From: Alistipes sp.
GTDB lineage: Bacteria > Bacteroidota > Bacteroidia > Bacteroidales > Rikenellaceae
Assembly (NCBI GenBank): GCA_017437045.1
Contig: JAFSBY010000028.1
Span: forward strand, 1 to 64,000
DNA length: 64,000 nt
Reading direction: 5' to 3'
Both the position numbers and the translations under genes were made by a program. The notes beneath the pieces were generated by a model. That model worked only from the letters and a program-made list of their open reading frames with translations, was not told the DNA's origin and did no database searches. Position 1 is the first letter of the stretch, and every line of letters starts with the position of its first letter. Positions 7,748-15,730 of the stretch are shown here, in pieces.

Positions 7748-8595
7748 CCGTCAGAAGTTTGAATATTGGAGCGAATCACCATCTCGCCGTCTAAAAATCT
7801 TCCCTCCTTCACGTGCTCATCTAAATCTTTTTGGGAAAACTTTTTGGCAAGGACTCGAAGAGCCGATCCGCTAATACTATCAACTGCCATCATTACAAAT
7901 TCAACAATGGTGTCATCTTTCTTAAAATCATTTAGACATAGCACTCCATCAGTATGCCTCTGCATCAAGTCAGGGTTCTTGTAACCCTCAATCTTTGAGA
8001 TCCTTATATCTGTCAATCGAAATGGTATGGTTCTATGGTGTTCATAGGTTTCTTTTACTCCTTTACACCGATCTATCCACCTCGCCAACCTATTTTTCCG
8101 ACTCATTAAATATGGTTGGTATGGTAATTCTATTGTTGCATAATGATTTTCATAACGTAAACGAAAGAAAATCCTAATATCAAACGCCTTTCTAATTGAA
8201 ACATTAGCTACCTTTATACGGTAAACAATTGCCTTATACGGTATCATTATTGCTTTCCCATTGGCATCTTTAACCACTCTACCATAGGAATCTTTCTTTT
8301 CGCGCGTTTCATTGATAATTTCATATGCTATATCTGGGCTTATTTTGAGATGAGGAGCTAATAATCGCGTAGTAACCAACCACCAGCACAATGACACTAC
8401 AACACCTGACAACCCGCCTGAGATCAATCCACTTATGAATTCAGGGCTATCGCATAGTTCATTCAGCATCATAATAATCTCCGTGGCAATCATTATAATC
8501 GCCATAACTTTCACTATATTCGCTCCAATGGTCTTGAAATTCAAAACCCTGATTATCTTTCTGCGCAGCAACTTGCAAAATAAGTTGCTGCGCAT
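7744..8595 (-). CDS. Unknown protein with two N-terminal membrane helices
   Basis: 283 residues, not recognised. Residues about 25-45 (ANIVKVMAIIMIATEIIMML) and 55-75 (ISGLISGGLSGVVVSLCWWLV) form a membrane hairpin after a basic N-terminus. A soluble, charged domain of about 200 residues follows, rich in beta-strand patterns (AIVYRIKVANVSIRKAFDIRIFF) with a KDSYGRVVKDANGKAI hairpin. The orientation suggests that the large domain is cytoplasmic. It overlaps the radical SAM gene by 4 bases and follows the CsgG-like gene by 24 bases. Possible roles are partner or substrate of the radical SAM enzyme; nothing in the sequence decides this. Confidence 0.7.
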   Translation of the reverse strand: MRSNLFCKLLRRKIIRVLNFKTIGANIVKVMAIIMIATEIIMMLNELCDSPEFISGLISGGLSGVVVSLCWWLVTTRLLAPHLKISPDIAYEIINETREKKDSYGRVVKDANGKAIMIPYKAIVYRIKVANVSIRKAFDIRIFFRLRYENHYATIELPYQPYLMSRKNRLARWIDRCKGVKETYEHHRTIPFRLTDIRISKIEGYKNPDLMQRHTDGVLCLNDFKKDDTIVEFVMMAVDSISGSALRVLAKKFSQKDLDEHVKEGRFLDGEMVIRSNIQTSDG

Positions 8596-8619
8596 TTGTC
8601 AATAAAGTATCCAATTGCC

Positions 8620-9597
8620 TCATAGTTCATCAGCTTTAAATACGGGACGATTTACAACACCCAACTTGTAGCGTTCCGAAACTATAACCTGCTTTATAAT
8701 ATCGTTATAATGGGCTACATCCACATATGACATCAAGCCACATGTACCATCACTCATATCTACGTAATAGCCGGCCTCTCTGGTACTAGAAGAACGGTAA
8801 TATCTATTAGTCCAATAGTTCCCATTACCAATAACATCTCCCCCAAATAAGGTCAATGCTCTATTTAACTCATTCTTATTACGATACATTATTTCAAGTT
8901 GTCTTTCGGAGGGAGCAGACTGAGCCTCATGGCAATAACACATCTCGCTATCACGCATAGAAACGATAAATAACTCTCCATTTTGCATTATACTAACCCC
9001 TTTTTTAGTATACAAAACTTTATCTGATTCTTTCATATATTCCCATTCGTCTGCTGTAATATATTCTATTTTGCCCTCTCGGCTCGCGCATAGTGCTAAA
9101 TGTTTAGGTTCAGAAGAGACCGTTCTTTGCAATAGCCCACGTGCAACCTTGTTTGAAAGATCAATTAACTGCGCCATACTTTCAGCAGGAGCATTCACAT
9201 CGCATGCTTTTTCAACCAAAGCCGATTCAACATTTATCAATCGAGCTGTCACAAACAACTCGCCGAACACATCACTGACATCTGTTACTACAACATAACG
9301 GACTCCAAATTTCTGACCCAAGCGAGCAATCTGACTATCCTGTACCTCACCCGAAGTCTGAAAATCCTGCTCACTCGAAAGTGCCGCTAAAAAGTCGGCA
9401 GTACGTTCCACTGCTGCATATTCATTTGTGGCTGTGATCGCACTAACCAACTTAGCTCCTATCACCTTTTTATAAGAATCTTGTACATCGCTACCAGTCA
9501 TATAAACCGCAACCTTCTTTTTCACAGCAGTTTGCGCAGACACCGACGGAGCAATCATTACAAAGATGATTGCCAGAAAAATAAGACAACGTTTCAT
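8620..9597 (-). CDS. Secreted CsgG-like protein with C-terminal FISUMP/DUF1566-like domain
   Basis: 325 residues with a Sec signal (MKRCLIFLAIIFVMIAPSVSA). Residues about 25-165 carry a CsgG/TolB-N-like pattern: KKVAVYMTGSDV, KLVSAITATNEYAAVERTADFLAAL, IARLGQKFGVRYVVVTDVSDVFGELFVTARLINVESA. The C-terminus (about 230-325) has SERQLEIMYRNKNELNRALTLFGGD, NYWTNRYYRSSS and YYVDMSDG, which resembles the FISUMP (Fibrobacter major paralogous) or DUF1566 fold. Such proteins are exported surface or periplasmic proteins of poorly known function. The first 140 residues are clearly homologous to the next upstream gene, so the pair arose by duplication. Confidence 0.75.
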   Translation of the reverse strand: MKRCLIFLAIIFVMIAPSVSAQTAVKKKVAVYMTGSDVQDSYKKVIGAKLVSAITATNEYAAVERTADFLAALSSEQDFQTSGEVQDSQIARLGQKFGVRYVVVTDVSDVFGELFVTARLINVESALVEKACDVNAPAESMAQLIDLSNKVARGLLQRTVSSEPKHLALCASREGKIEYITADEWEYMKESDKVLYTKKGVSIMQNGELFIVSMRDSEMCYCHEAQSAPSERQLEIMYRNKNELNRALTLFGGDVIGNGNYWTNRYYRSSSTREAGYYVDMSDGTCGLMSYVDVAHYNDIIKQVIVSERYKLGVVNRPVFKADEL

Positions 9598-9607
9598 TGT
9601 TAGCAGA

Positions 9608-10090
9608 TTATTTAGATTGTTTGCTCAATAATCGATACGACACATTATTCGCCATCGCTGTGATAACACTCGAATCCGTATATTTACGATTCGTGTTCAC
9701 TGTTTTTAAGATAGCACCTGTTTCTAAATTGATTAGTTTAGCCGCCATATAGCAGGTTTCATCCCGATTTATAACCACATTTACTGCGATTACATAATCA
9801 ACACCAAGTCGTACACCGACCTCCCGAATCTCCTTTTCAGGCACCTCTCCAGACAACTGATAATCCTGCTCTGCGATAAGTGCTTCGAGAAACGCTTCGT
9901 TGCGTTCAAAGGGAGCATACTCCTTGTTTCCCGACATACGAGCCAACACAGCAGAGCTGACAATAGACTTGTCTTCATTGCTAATTTCGCCTTCCACATA
10001 GACAGCTACTTTTTTAGTCTTAGCATCTGCTTCTTCAGCAAACACCACACAAGAGAAGACCAAAAGAATCAAAATCGAAATTTTTTTCAT
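9608..10090 (-). CDS. Secreted CsgG-like protein, paralogue of its downstream neighbour
   Basis: 160 residues: a signal peptide (MKKISILILLVFSCVVFAEEADA) and a single CsgG/TolB-N-like domain (KKVAVYVEGEI, AVLARMSGNKEYAPFERNEAFLEAL, IREVGVRLGVDYVIAVNVVINRDETCYMAAKLINLETGAIL). It aligns along its whole length with residues about 20-165 of the protein encoded at 8620-9597, but lacks the C-terminal FISUMP-like domain. It is the first gene of a four-gene AT-rich operon; spacing to the next gene is 10 bases. Function is unknown. Confidence 0.75.
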   Translation of the reverse strand: MKKISILILLVFSCVVFAEEADAKTKKVAVYVEGEISNEDKSIVSSAVLARMSGNKEYAPFERNEAFLEALIAEQDYQLSGEVPEKEIREVGVRLGVDYVIAVNVVINRDETCYMAAKLINLETGAILKTVNTNRKYTDSSVITAMANNVSYRLLSKQSK

Positions 10091-10374
10091 CTTGTAAAAA
10101 TCTTTTGCCCCTCGCAGACTCCCCAGAATAAGGGTGATTTATAGAATAAAAAAGCGTGAGAGTCTGTATCTATTACTCGTCTCACGATTCAAGGCTCTCG
10201 CATTGCCCACCAGAGTTAAACGAGCAACGCAGAAACCTCACGCCGTATGATATACATCAACACATACTATGCTATTGCATAATATGCATATATACAATCA
10301 TACTCAAAGGCATCTATCGTTTACTCATCCTAGACTCTGATTATGAACTTGCGAGATTCTGAATCGTCCAGAAC

Positions 10375-10398
10375 AAGCGTTGGATAAACGCTTTTTTT
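10375..10398 (+). terminator. Orphan forward-strand intrinsic terminator
   Basis: AAGCGTT (10375-10381), a 5-base loop, and AACGCTT (10387-10393), followed by a run of T. It is oriented for a forward transcript, yet the nearest confident forward gene starts downstream of it. It therefore points to an unannotated transcript within about 10100-10370. Confidence 0.65.
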
Positions 10399-10505
10399 AT
10401 ATATTTCACTCCGCCCACATCCCCCCATATATGGCTTCCGCAGACGATATTCCATCACAAAGATAATAGAAACCTTCAAAATATACTAATATTTCGAGAA
10501 AAAAC

Positions 10506-10536
10506 TTTGTACCCACCGAATTTTGGCGTAACTTTG
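10506..10536 (+). promoter_or_regulatory. Promoter of the membrane protein-ROK-uppP-truB operon
   Basis: TTTG (10506-10509), exactly 19 bases, TAACTTTG (10529-10536): a full match to the Bacteroidota consensus. The start site near 10543 leaves an unusually long untranslated leader of about 180 bases. Confidence 0.8.
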
Positions 10537-10723
10537 AGCACCGAAAAAGAACTTAAAAAATTTTAGAATATCGTTGCTTCCACATTGCCAAGCATTTTAC
10601 TTTGTTGAACTCCAGCAATTTATTGAGTGGCATAAAAGCAGATATTAGGTCGTCTTACGGCTCAGGCAAGCTGCCAAAAGTCCTAAAACGACACGATAAA
10701 ACATACGCACAGACAAACCGGTT

Positions 10724-11218
10724 ATGCTATTCGGACATCAGGTCATACACATGGTGGGAGTTATCGCCATCCTTGTAGAGGTCGTGGTCTTCAAATGTTT
10801 GTTGGGGCTACCCTACCTGCGATTGCCACTCTTGATTGCCCTTGCTGCCTATTTGATGAATTTTTACCTCCGCACGAGTGATTTCTACTCCGAGCGTGCG
10901 GCCAAGAGGTTAGAGAAGAGGTGCCCCGGGTCGATCCGCCGATACAAATCCAATCTGCTCTATTTCATCGAATCGACATTGGCTGTGGTGATTCTGCTTA
11001 TACCGGTCACAGCCCTATTGATCACGATGCGTCTCAATCAACTCGAGATCTACGACGTATCGTTCTGGATGCAATGTATCATTGCCGCTCTCGGATTGCC
11101 TTTCATCTCACTGATTTCGGCAGTCTTTAAGATCGGCCCCACATACACCATTGGCTATTCGGCCGCGGCGCAACGAGCCGCGCAAACGGCTGCAACCAAC
11201 ACAAAGCGACAATTATAA
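10724..11218 (+). CDS. Unknown four-helix membrane protein
   Basis: 164 residues with about four membrane helices: VIHMVGVIAILVEVVVF and LPLLIALAAYLMNFYL near the N-terminus, STLAVVILLIPVTALLITM and FWMQCIIAALGLPFISLISAVF in the second half. The loop between helices 2 and 3 is basic (YSERAAKRLEKRCPGSIRRYKS). It belongs to no family I recognise. It is the first gene behind a strong consensus promoter and is followed after 16 bases by the ROK kinase gene, so it may be part of the uppP operon. Confidence 0.7.
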   Translation: MLFGHQVIHMVGVIAILVEVVVFKCLLGLPYLRLPLLIALAAYLMNFYLRTSDFYSERAAKRLEKRCPGSIRRYKSNLLYFIESTLAVVILLIPVTALLITMRLNQLEIYDVSFWMQCIIAALGLPFISLISAVFKIGPTYTIGYSAAAQRAAQTAATNTKRQL

Positions 11219-11234
11219 TTTACCACATAACGAT

Positions 11235-12239
11235 ATGAAAAAACTTGCAATAGGTATTGATATAGGCGGCATTAACACCGCATTCGGATTGGTCGATGAG
11301 CGCGGCGACGTCTACGCCGAGTCGGTCATCTCGACCCGCAAATATCCCTACAAGGAGGACTATCCGACCTATATCGAGGATTTGAGCCGCGCTCTGCGCA
11401 CGATGCTCCACAGCGTCGATTTTGAGTACGAGTTGGTGGGTATCGGCATCGGTGCCCCGAACGCCAACTACCACCGTGGCACGATCGAGACGCCGGCCAA
11501 CCTCTGGAAATTCCGTCCTGAGGTGACCGATGGCGACGAGACGACACGTATCTACCCGCTGGCTGACGACCTCTCGAAGGCCTTTGGTGGCGTGAAAACG
11601 CTGATCACGAACGATGCAAATGCCGCCACGATCGGTGAAATGGTCTATGGCAACGCCAAAGGGATGCGCGACTTCGTGATGATCACCCTCGGCACGGGTC
11701 TCGGCTCGGGCTTTGTGGCCAACGGCGAGATGATCTATGGCCACGACGGCTTTGCCGGTGAGTTTGGCCACGTGATCGTTGAGCGCGGAGGCCGCGAGTG
11801 CGGCTGCGGACGTCGTGGCTGTCTGGAGGCCTACGTGTCGGCTACGGGCATCAAGCGCACGGCCTTCGACCTGATGGCCAAGATGAATACCCCGAGCAAG
11901 CTGCGCGAGATCCCCTTCCAGGATTTCGATTCGGCCATGATCTCGGCCGCAGCAGCCGAGGGCGACCCGATCGCTCTGGAGTGCTTCCGCTATACGGGTG
12001 AGATGCTGGGTCGCGCGCTGGCCGATGTAGTGACGGTCACCTCGCCCGAGGCGATCTTCCTCTTCGGCGGTTTGGCCAAGGCCGGGAAGCTGATCTTCGA
12101 GCCGACGAAGTGGTACATGGAGGAGAACATGCTCTTCGCCTTCAAGAACAAGGTCAAACTCCTGCCCAGCGGCATCCAAAGCAAGAATGCAGCCATCCTG
12201 GGTGCTTCGGCCCTCATTTGGCAATCGTTACAAGCCTAA
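11235..12239 (+). CDS. ROK-family sugar kinase (glucokinase-like)
   Basis: 334 residues. Phosphate-1 motif GIDIGGINTAFGLVDERG (about 7-24), ND at 126-127, GTGLGSG at 153-159, and the ROK metal/substrate segment GEFGH (Glu176, His179) followed by the zinc motif CGCGRRGCLE (189-198). The N-terminus is kinase, not a DNA-binding domain, so this is an enzyme rather than a ROK repressor. Glucose or an amino sugar is the likely substrate; specificity cannot be read. The start is the ATG at 11235; the open frame extends 28 codons upstream, overlapping the previous gene, without similarity. Confidence 0.92.
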   Translation: MKKLAIGIDIGGINTAFGLVDERGDVYAESVISTRKYPYKEDYPTYIEDLSRALRTMLHSVDFEYELVGIGIGAPNANYHRGTIETPANLWKFRPEVTDGDETTRIYPLADDLSKAFGGVKTLITNDANAATIGEMVYGNAKGMRDFVMITLGTGLGSGFVANGEMIYGHDGFAGEFGHVIVERGGRECGCGRRGCLEAYVSATGIKRTAFDLMAKMNTPSKLREIPFQDFDSAMISAAAAEGDPIALECFRYTGEMLGRALADVVTVTSPEAIFLFGGLAKAGKLIFEPTKWYMEENMLFAFKNKVKLLPSGIQSKNAAILGASALIWQSLQA

Positions 12240-12244
12240 TATAG

Positions 12245-13030
12245 ATGGATACGATTCAAGCTATTTTACTCGGTATCGTCCAGGGCGTTACCGAGTTTTT
12301 GCCTGTTTCGAGCAGTGGTCATCTGCAGCTGGCAAAGGAGATTCTGGGCGTCGAATTGGAGCAGAATATCACCTTCGACGTGATGCTCCATGCCGCTACG
12401 GTACTCAGCACGATCGTCGTGCTGTGGCGTGAGCTGTGGCGACTGCTCTGCGGGCTGTTTTCACGGACCTTCAATGCCGAGCAGGCCTACATTCTCAAGA
12501 TCATCCTCTCGATGATTCCGGCCGGCGTGGTCGGCGTTCTCTTTGCCGATCAGATCGAAGCCGTCTTCTCGTCGATCGCCTTCGTGGGAGCCATGTTGCT
12601 CGTCACGGCCCTGCTGCTCACCTTTGCCTATTACGCCAAGCCGCGCGCACGCGCCTCGATCTCGTGGCGCGACGCCTTTATCATCGGTCTGGCCCAAGCC
12701 GCAGCCACCCTGCCCGGTCTGTCACGCTCCGGCTCGACCATTGCCACCGGACTTGTCCTCGGCAATGACAAATCGGCCGTGGCCAACTTCTCGTTCTTGA
12801 TGGTCATCCCGGTCATCTTGGGTAAGATGTTGCTCGACATCGCCTCGGGCGAGATGGCAGCCATCGAAATCGGCTCCGTACCCCTGATCGCCGGCTTCCT
12901 GGCGGCCTTTATCACCGGCACGTTGGCCTGCAAATTCATGATCGAGATGGTCAAGCGGGGTCGACTGATCTGGTTTGCCCTCTATTGCGCCATTGTCGGC
13001 CTCGTTTCGCTCATCTACGCACTCGTTTAA
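12245..13030 (+). CDS. uppP: Undecaprenyl-diphosphate phosphatase UppP (BacA)
   Basis: 261 residues, a polytopic membrane protein with the two BacA signature regions: GIVQGVTEFLPVSSSGHL (Glu17, Ser22-24, His26) and PGLSRSGSTIATGL. It removes a phosphate from undecaprenyl diphosphate, recycling the lipid carrier for peptidoglycan and other wall polymers. It lies 5 bases after the ROK kinase gene and 13 bases before truB. The uppP-truB-queA order is the conserved Bacteroidota arrangement, but ftsX and DUF3098, usually directly upstream, are at 1565-2704 here. Confidence 0.96.
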   Translation: MDTIQAILLGIVQGVTEFLPVSSSGHLQLAKEILGVELEQNITFDVMLHAATVLSTIVVLWRELWRLLCGLFSRTFNAEQAYILKIILSMIPAGVVGVLFADQIEAVFSSIAFVGAMLLVTALLLTFAYYAKPRARASISWRDAFIIGLAQAAATLPGLSRSGSTIATGLVLGNDKSAVANFSFLMVIPVILGKMLLDIASGEMAAIEIGSVPLIAGFLAAFITGTLACKFMIEMVKRGRLIWFALYCAIVGLVSLIYALV

Positions 13031-13043
13031 CACCCCACACCAC

Positions 13044-13760
13044 ATGACAGATCAGAAGGAGCTGCGCGGCCTGAACTTCGAGGAGGGCTACATTGCCGTC
13101 ATCGACAAGCCGCTTTACTGGACATCGGCTGATGTCGTCCGCAAAATCAAATTTGCCCTGCGCCGTATCGGCTACCGCAAGATCAAGGTGGGCCATGCCG
13201 GCACGCTCGACCCCTTGGCTACGGGTATCTTGATCGTCTGCATCGGACGCGCTACGAAGCTCGTCGAACAGTTACAGGCCGAGGAGAAGGAGTATGTGAC
13301 CGACATCTACTTAGGAGCCACAACCCCGAGTTACGACCGCGAGCACACGGTCGATCACACCTACCCCTATCGGCACATCACACGCCAGGCAGTGGACCAC
13401 GCGCTGGAGTCACTCACCGGCGAGCGGCTGCAGACGCCCCCGCTCTATTCGGCCAAGAAGGTCGAAGGGTTGCGCGCCTATGAGATCGCCCGAGCCGGCG
13501 AGACGGTCGAATTGCGCCAGGCTCTGATCAACATCTACCAGATGCAGGTCGAGCATTTCGAGGGGCACGATTTACGTCTGCGAGTGCGTTGCAGCCGAGG
13601 CACTTATATTCGTTCGTTGGCCGGCGAGATCGGCGAAGCGTTGCACAGTGGGGCCCACTTGGCCTCGTTGCGCCGCACGCGCAGTGGTGGTTTCACGGTC
13701 GATCACAGCTGGCAGCTGGAGGAATTTTTAGAAAATTTACAACAACTTGAAACAAAATAG
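13044..13760 (+). CDS. truB: tRNA pseudouridine(55) synthase TruB
   Basis: 238 residues with the TruB catalytic motif GHAGTLDPLATGIL, nucleophile Asp56. DKPLYWTSADVVRKIK lies at the N-terminus, and CSRGTYIRSLAGEIGEAL and HLASLRRTRSGGF in the second half. It makes pseudouridine 55 in the T loop of most tRNAs. The PUA domain is absent or very short, as is common for shorter TruB proteins. The start at the ATG at 13044 is 13 bases after uppP; the open frame begins inside uppP without similarity. Confidence 0.96.
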   Translation: MTDQKELRGLNFEEGYIAVIDKPLYWTSADVVRKIKFALRRIGYRKIKVGHAGTLDPLATGILIVCIGRATKLVEQLQAEEKEYVTDIYLGATTPSYDREHTVDHTYPYRHITRQAVDHALESLTGERLQTPPLYSAKKVEGLRAYEIARAGETVELRQALINIYQMQVEHFEGHDLRLRVRCSRGTYIRSLAGEIGEALHSGAHLASLRRTRSGGFTVDHSWQLEEFLENLQQLETK

Positions 13761-13814
13761 CCTTTTTTTCGTATTAATAAAGATTGTTGTAACCCCAAAA
13801 ACAAAGGTTTACCT

Positions 13815-14861
13815 ATGAAACTATCCCAATACGGATATGACTTTTCGCCCGAAATGGCGCAATACCCGACCATCAACCGCGACGATTCGCGTCTGATGGT
13901 CATTCATCGTGCTACGGGCACCATCGAACACCGTCAGTTCAAGGAGATTCTGGACTACTTCGACGAGGAGGATCTCTTTGTCTTCAACGACACGAAGGTC
14001 TTCCCGGCACGCCTCTACGGCAACAAGGAGAAGACCGGTGCCGAGATCGAGATCTTCCTGCTGCGCGAGTTGAATCGTGAGCTCCGTCTGTGGGACGTGT
14101 TGGTCGATCCGGCACGTAAGATCCGCATTGGCAACAAACTCTATTTTGGTGACGACGACCTGTTGGTGGCCGAGGTAATCGACAACACCACTTCGCGTGG
14201 TCGTACCCTCCGCTTCCTCTTCGACGGTTCGTACGAGGAGTTCAAGAAGGCCCTCTTTGCACTGGGTGAGACCCCGCTGCCGCGTTGGGTGCGCGAGAAG
14301 GTAGAGCCGGAGGATGCCGAGCGTTACCAGACCATCTTTGCCGACAAGGAGGGTGCCGTAGCAGCTCCGACGGCCGGCATGCACTTCTCGAAACACCTCA
14401 TGAAGCGCATGGAGATCAAGGGTGTCGAGCGTGCCTTCCTGACGCTGCACGTCGGATTGGGCAACTTCCGCACGGTCGATGTCGAGGATCTCTCGAAGCA
14501 CAAGATGGACTCCGAACAATATATCGTCTCAGACGAAACAGCCGCAGCCGTCAATACGGCCAAGCGCAATGGCCGCAAGGTGGTGGCTATCGGCACAACC
14601 GTAATGCGCACCCTCGAGACGGTTGTATCGACCGGCGGCATGATCAAGGCCGAGGCGGGCTGGACCAATAAATTCATCTTTGCACCGCACGATTTCACGG
14701 TGGCTGGGGCCATGGTCTCGAATTTCCACCTCCCCTACTCGACCCAACTCATGATGGTGGCAGCCTTCGGCGGCTACGATCTGGTGATGCAGGCCTACAA
14801 AGAGGCCTACGAGCAGGGCTATCGGTTCGGTACGTATGGTGACGCCATGTTGATCCTCTAA
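13815..14861 (+). CDS. queA: S-adenosylmethionine:tRNA ribosyltransferase-isomerase QueA
   Basis: 348 residues, the normal family length. Typical segments are [76 protein letters not shown] and [19 protein letters not shown]. It transfers the ribosyl part of SAM to 7-aminomethyl-deazaguanine in tRNA to form epoxyqueuosine. It follows truB by 54 bases, so it is probably in the same transcript. Confidence 0.96.
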   Translation: MKLSQYGYDFSPEMAQYPTINRDDSRLMVIHRATGTIEHRQFKEILDYFDEEDLFVFNDTKVFPARLYGNKEKTGAEIEIFLLRELNRELRLWDVLVDPARKIRIGNKLYFGDDDLLVAEVIDNTTSRGRTLRFLFDGSYEEFKKALFALGETPLPRWVREKVEPEDAERYQTIFADKEGAVAAPTAGMHFSKHLMKRMEIKGVERAFLTLHVGLGNFRTVDVEDLSKHKMDSEQYIVSDETAAAVNTAKRNGRKVVAIGTTVMRTLETVVSTGGMIKAEAGWTNKFIFAPHDFTVAGAMVSNFHLPYSTQLMMVAAFGGYDLVMQAYKEAYEQGYRFGTYGDAMLIL

Positions 14862-14890
14862 TCGGAACCCAAAATTTCAGAATTTTTCAC

Positions 14891-14898
14891 TATCTTTG
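14891..14898 (+). promoter_or_regulatory. Promoter -7 box before the glycogen synthase-like gene
   Basis: TATCTTTG matches TAnnTTTG and lies 22 bases before the ATG at 14921. A good -33 TTTG is not visible at the expected place. Confidence 0.5.
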
Positions 14899-14920
14899 CG
14901 CTTGTAAAACCATTCGAAAT

Positions 14921-15730
14921 ATGGCAAACAAAATTCTGTATATCTGCCAGGAGATAACCCCCTACCTGCCCGAAACAGAGTGTTCGACGCTCTGCCGCAA
15001 CCTCACGCAGGCCATGCAGGAGCGCGGCAACGAGATTCGCTCGTTCATGCCCCGTTATGGTTCGATCAACGAACGACGCCATCAGCTGCATGAGGTGATC
15101 CGACTTTCGGGTATGAACCTCATTATCGACGATAACGACCACCAACTGATCATCAAGGTGGCCTCGATCCCCTCGGCGCGCGTGCAGATCTACTTCATCG
15201 ACAACGACGACTACTTCGCTCGCAAAGCCAACCTGATCGACCCCGACACGAACGAGGGTTTTGCCGACAATGACGAGCGTGCCATCTTCTTTGCTCGCGG
15301 TGTGCTCGAGACGGTTCGCAAATTGCGTTGGACGCCGACCATTGTCCACTGCCACGGCTGGTTCTCGGCCGTTGCGCCGGTCTATCTGAAACGCGTCTTC
15401 GCCGACGACCCGATCTTCCGCGACGTGAAGGTCGTAGTCTCGCTCTATGGCGACACGACCCCCGGCAGGCTCGACCCGACGATGGGGCAGAAGATCGCCA
15501 GCGAGGGCGTTTCGGACGAGAATCTGTCGATTTTGAACGACCCCTCATACGAAAACCTCTGTCGTTTCGTTCTTGATTATGCCGACGGCGTAGTGATTGC
15601 CTCCGAGAAGGTATCGCCCGAGGTGCTTGAGATGGTGCGCAAGAGTGGTAAGCCCATCTTGGAGTACCAATCGCCCGAGGAGCAGGGATTTTTCGACAAT
15701 TACAACCAATTCTATGAGCAACTGCAATAA
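14921..15730 (+). CDS. Glycogen/starch synthase N-terminal (GT5) domain protein
   Basis: 269 residues. They cover only the N-terminal Rossmann half of a GT5 starch/glycogen synthase: ILYICQEITPYLPETECSTLCRNLTQAMQERGNEIRSFMPRYG, IYFIDNDDYFARK and PTIVHCHGWFSAVAPVYLK. The C-terminal GT-B half with the ADP-glucose site is missing, and the KxGGL motif is degenerate (PETECSTL). Single-domain versions next to a DUF4270 gene recur in Bacteroidota as far as I recall. It may therefore be a conserved non-catalytic or partner protein rather than a recent truncation. Its last 17 bases overlap the DUF4270 start. Confidence 0.8.
   Translation: MANKILYICQEITPYLPETECSTLCRNLTQAMQERGNEIRSFMPRYGSINERRHQLHEVIRLSGMNLIIDDNDHQLIIKVASIPSARVQIYFIDNDDYFARKANLIDPDTNEGFADNDERAIFFARGVLETVRKLRWTPTIVHCHGWFSAVAPVYLKRVFADDPIFRDVKVVVSLYGDTTPGRLDPTMGQKIASEGVSDENLSILNDPSYENLCRFVLDYADGVVIASEKVSPEVLEMVRKSGKPILEYQSPEEQGFFDNYNQFYEQLQ

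Larger units (their letters stand above)
10091..10723. other. 633-base AT-rich intergenic region with orphan terminator and long leader
   Basis: It contains a forward-strand intrinsic terminator (10375-10398) with no confident gene before it. It also contains a consensus forward promoter (10506-10536) and a leader of about 185 bases before the ATG at 10724. A 7-base inverted repeat (CGTGAGA 10155-10161, TCTCACG 10180-10186) lies at the left. The 68-codon GTG-initiated frame at 10156-10362 ends 12 bases before the terminator but is Cys-rich and not protein-like. No tRNA or known riboswitch was recognised. Confidence 0.5.

Noticed and set aside
10156..10362. 68-codon forward frame with GTG start
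   Set aside because: It ends just before a terminator, but the Cys/Ile/His-rich sequence is not protein-like. Reported as a possible RNA instead of a gene.
11151..11234. 28-codon N-terminal extension of the ROK kinase
   Set aside because: It overlaps the end of the previous gene and adds Arg/Pro/Asn-rich residues before the glycine-rich phosphate loop; the ATG at 11235 gives the normal family start.
14921..15730. Frameshifted full-length glycogen synthase
   Set aside because: No remains of the GT5 C-terminal half are found in any frame downstream; the DUF4270 gene begins within the last codons, so the short form appears to be the real gene.
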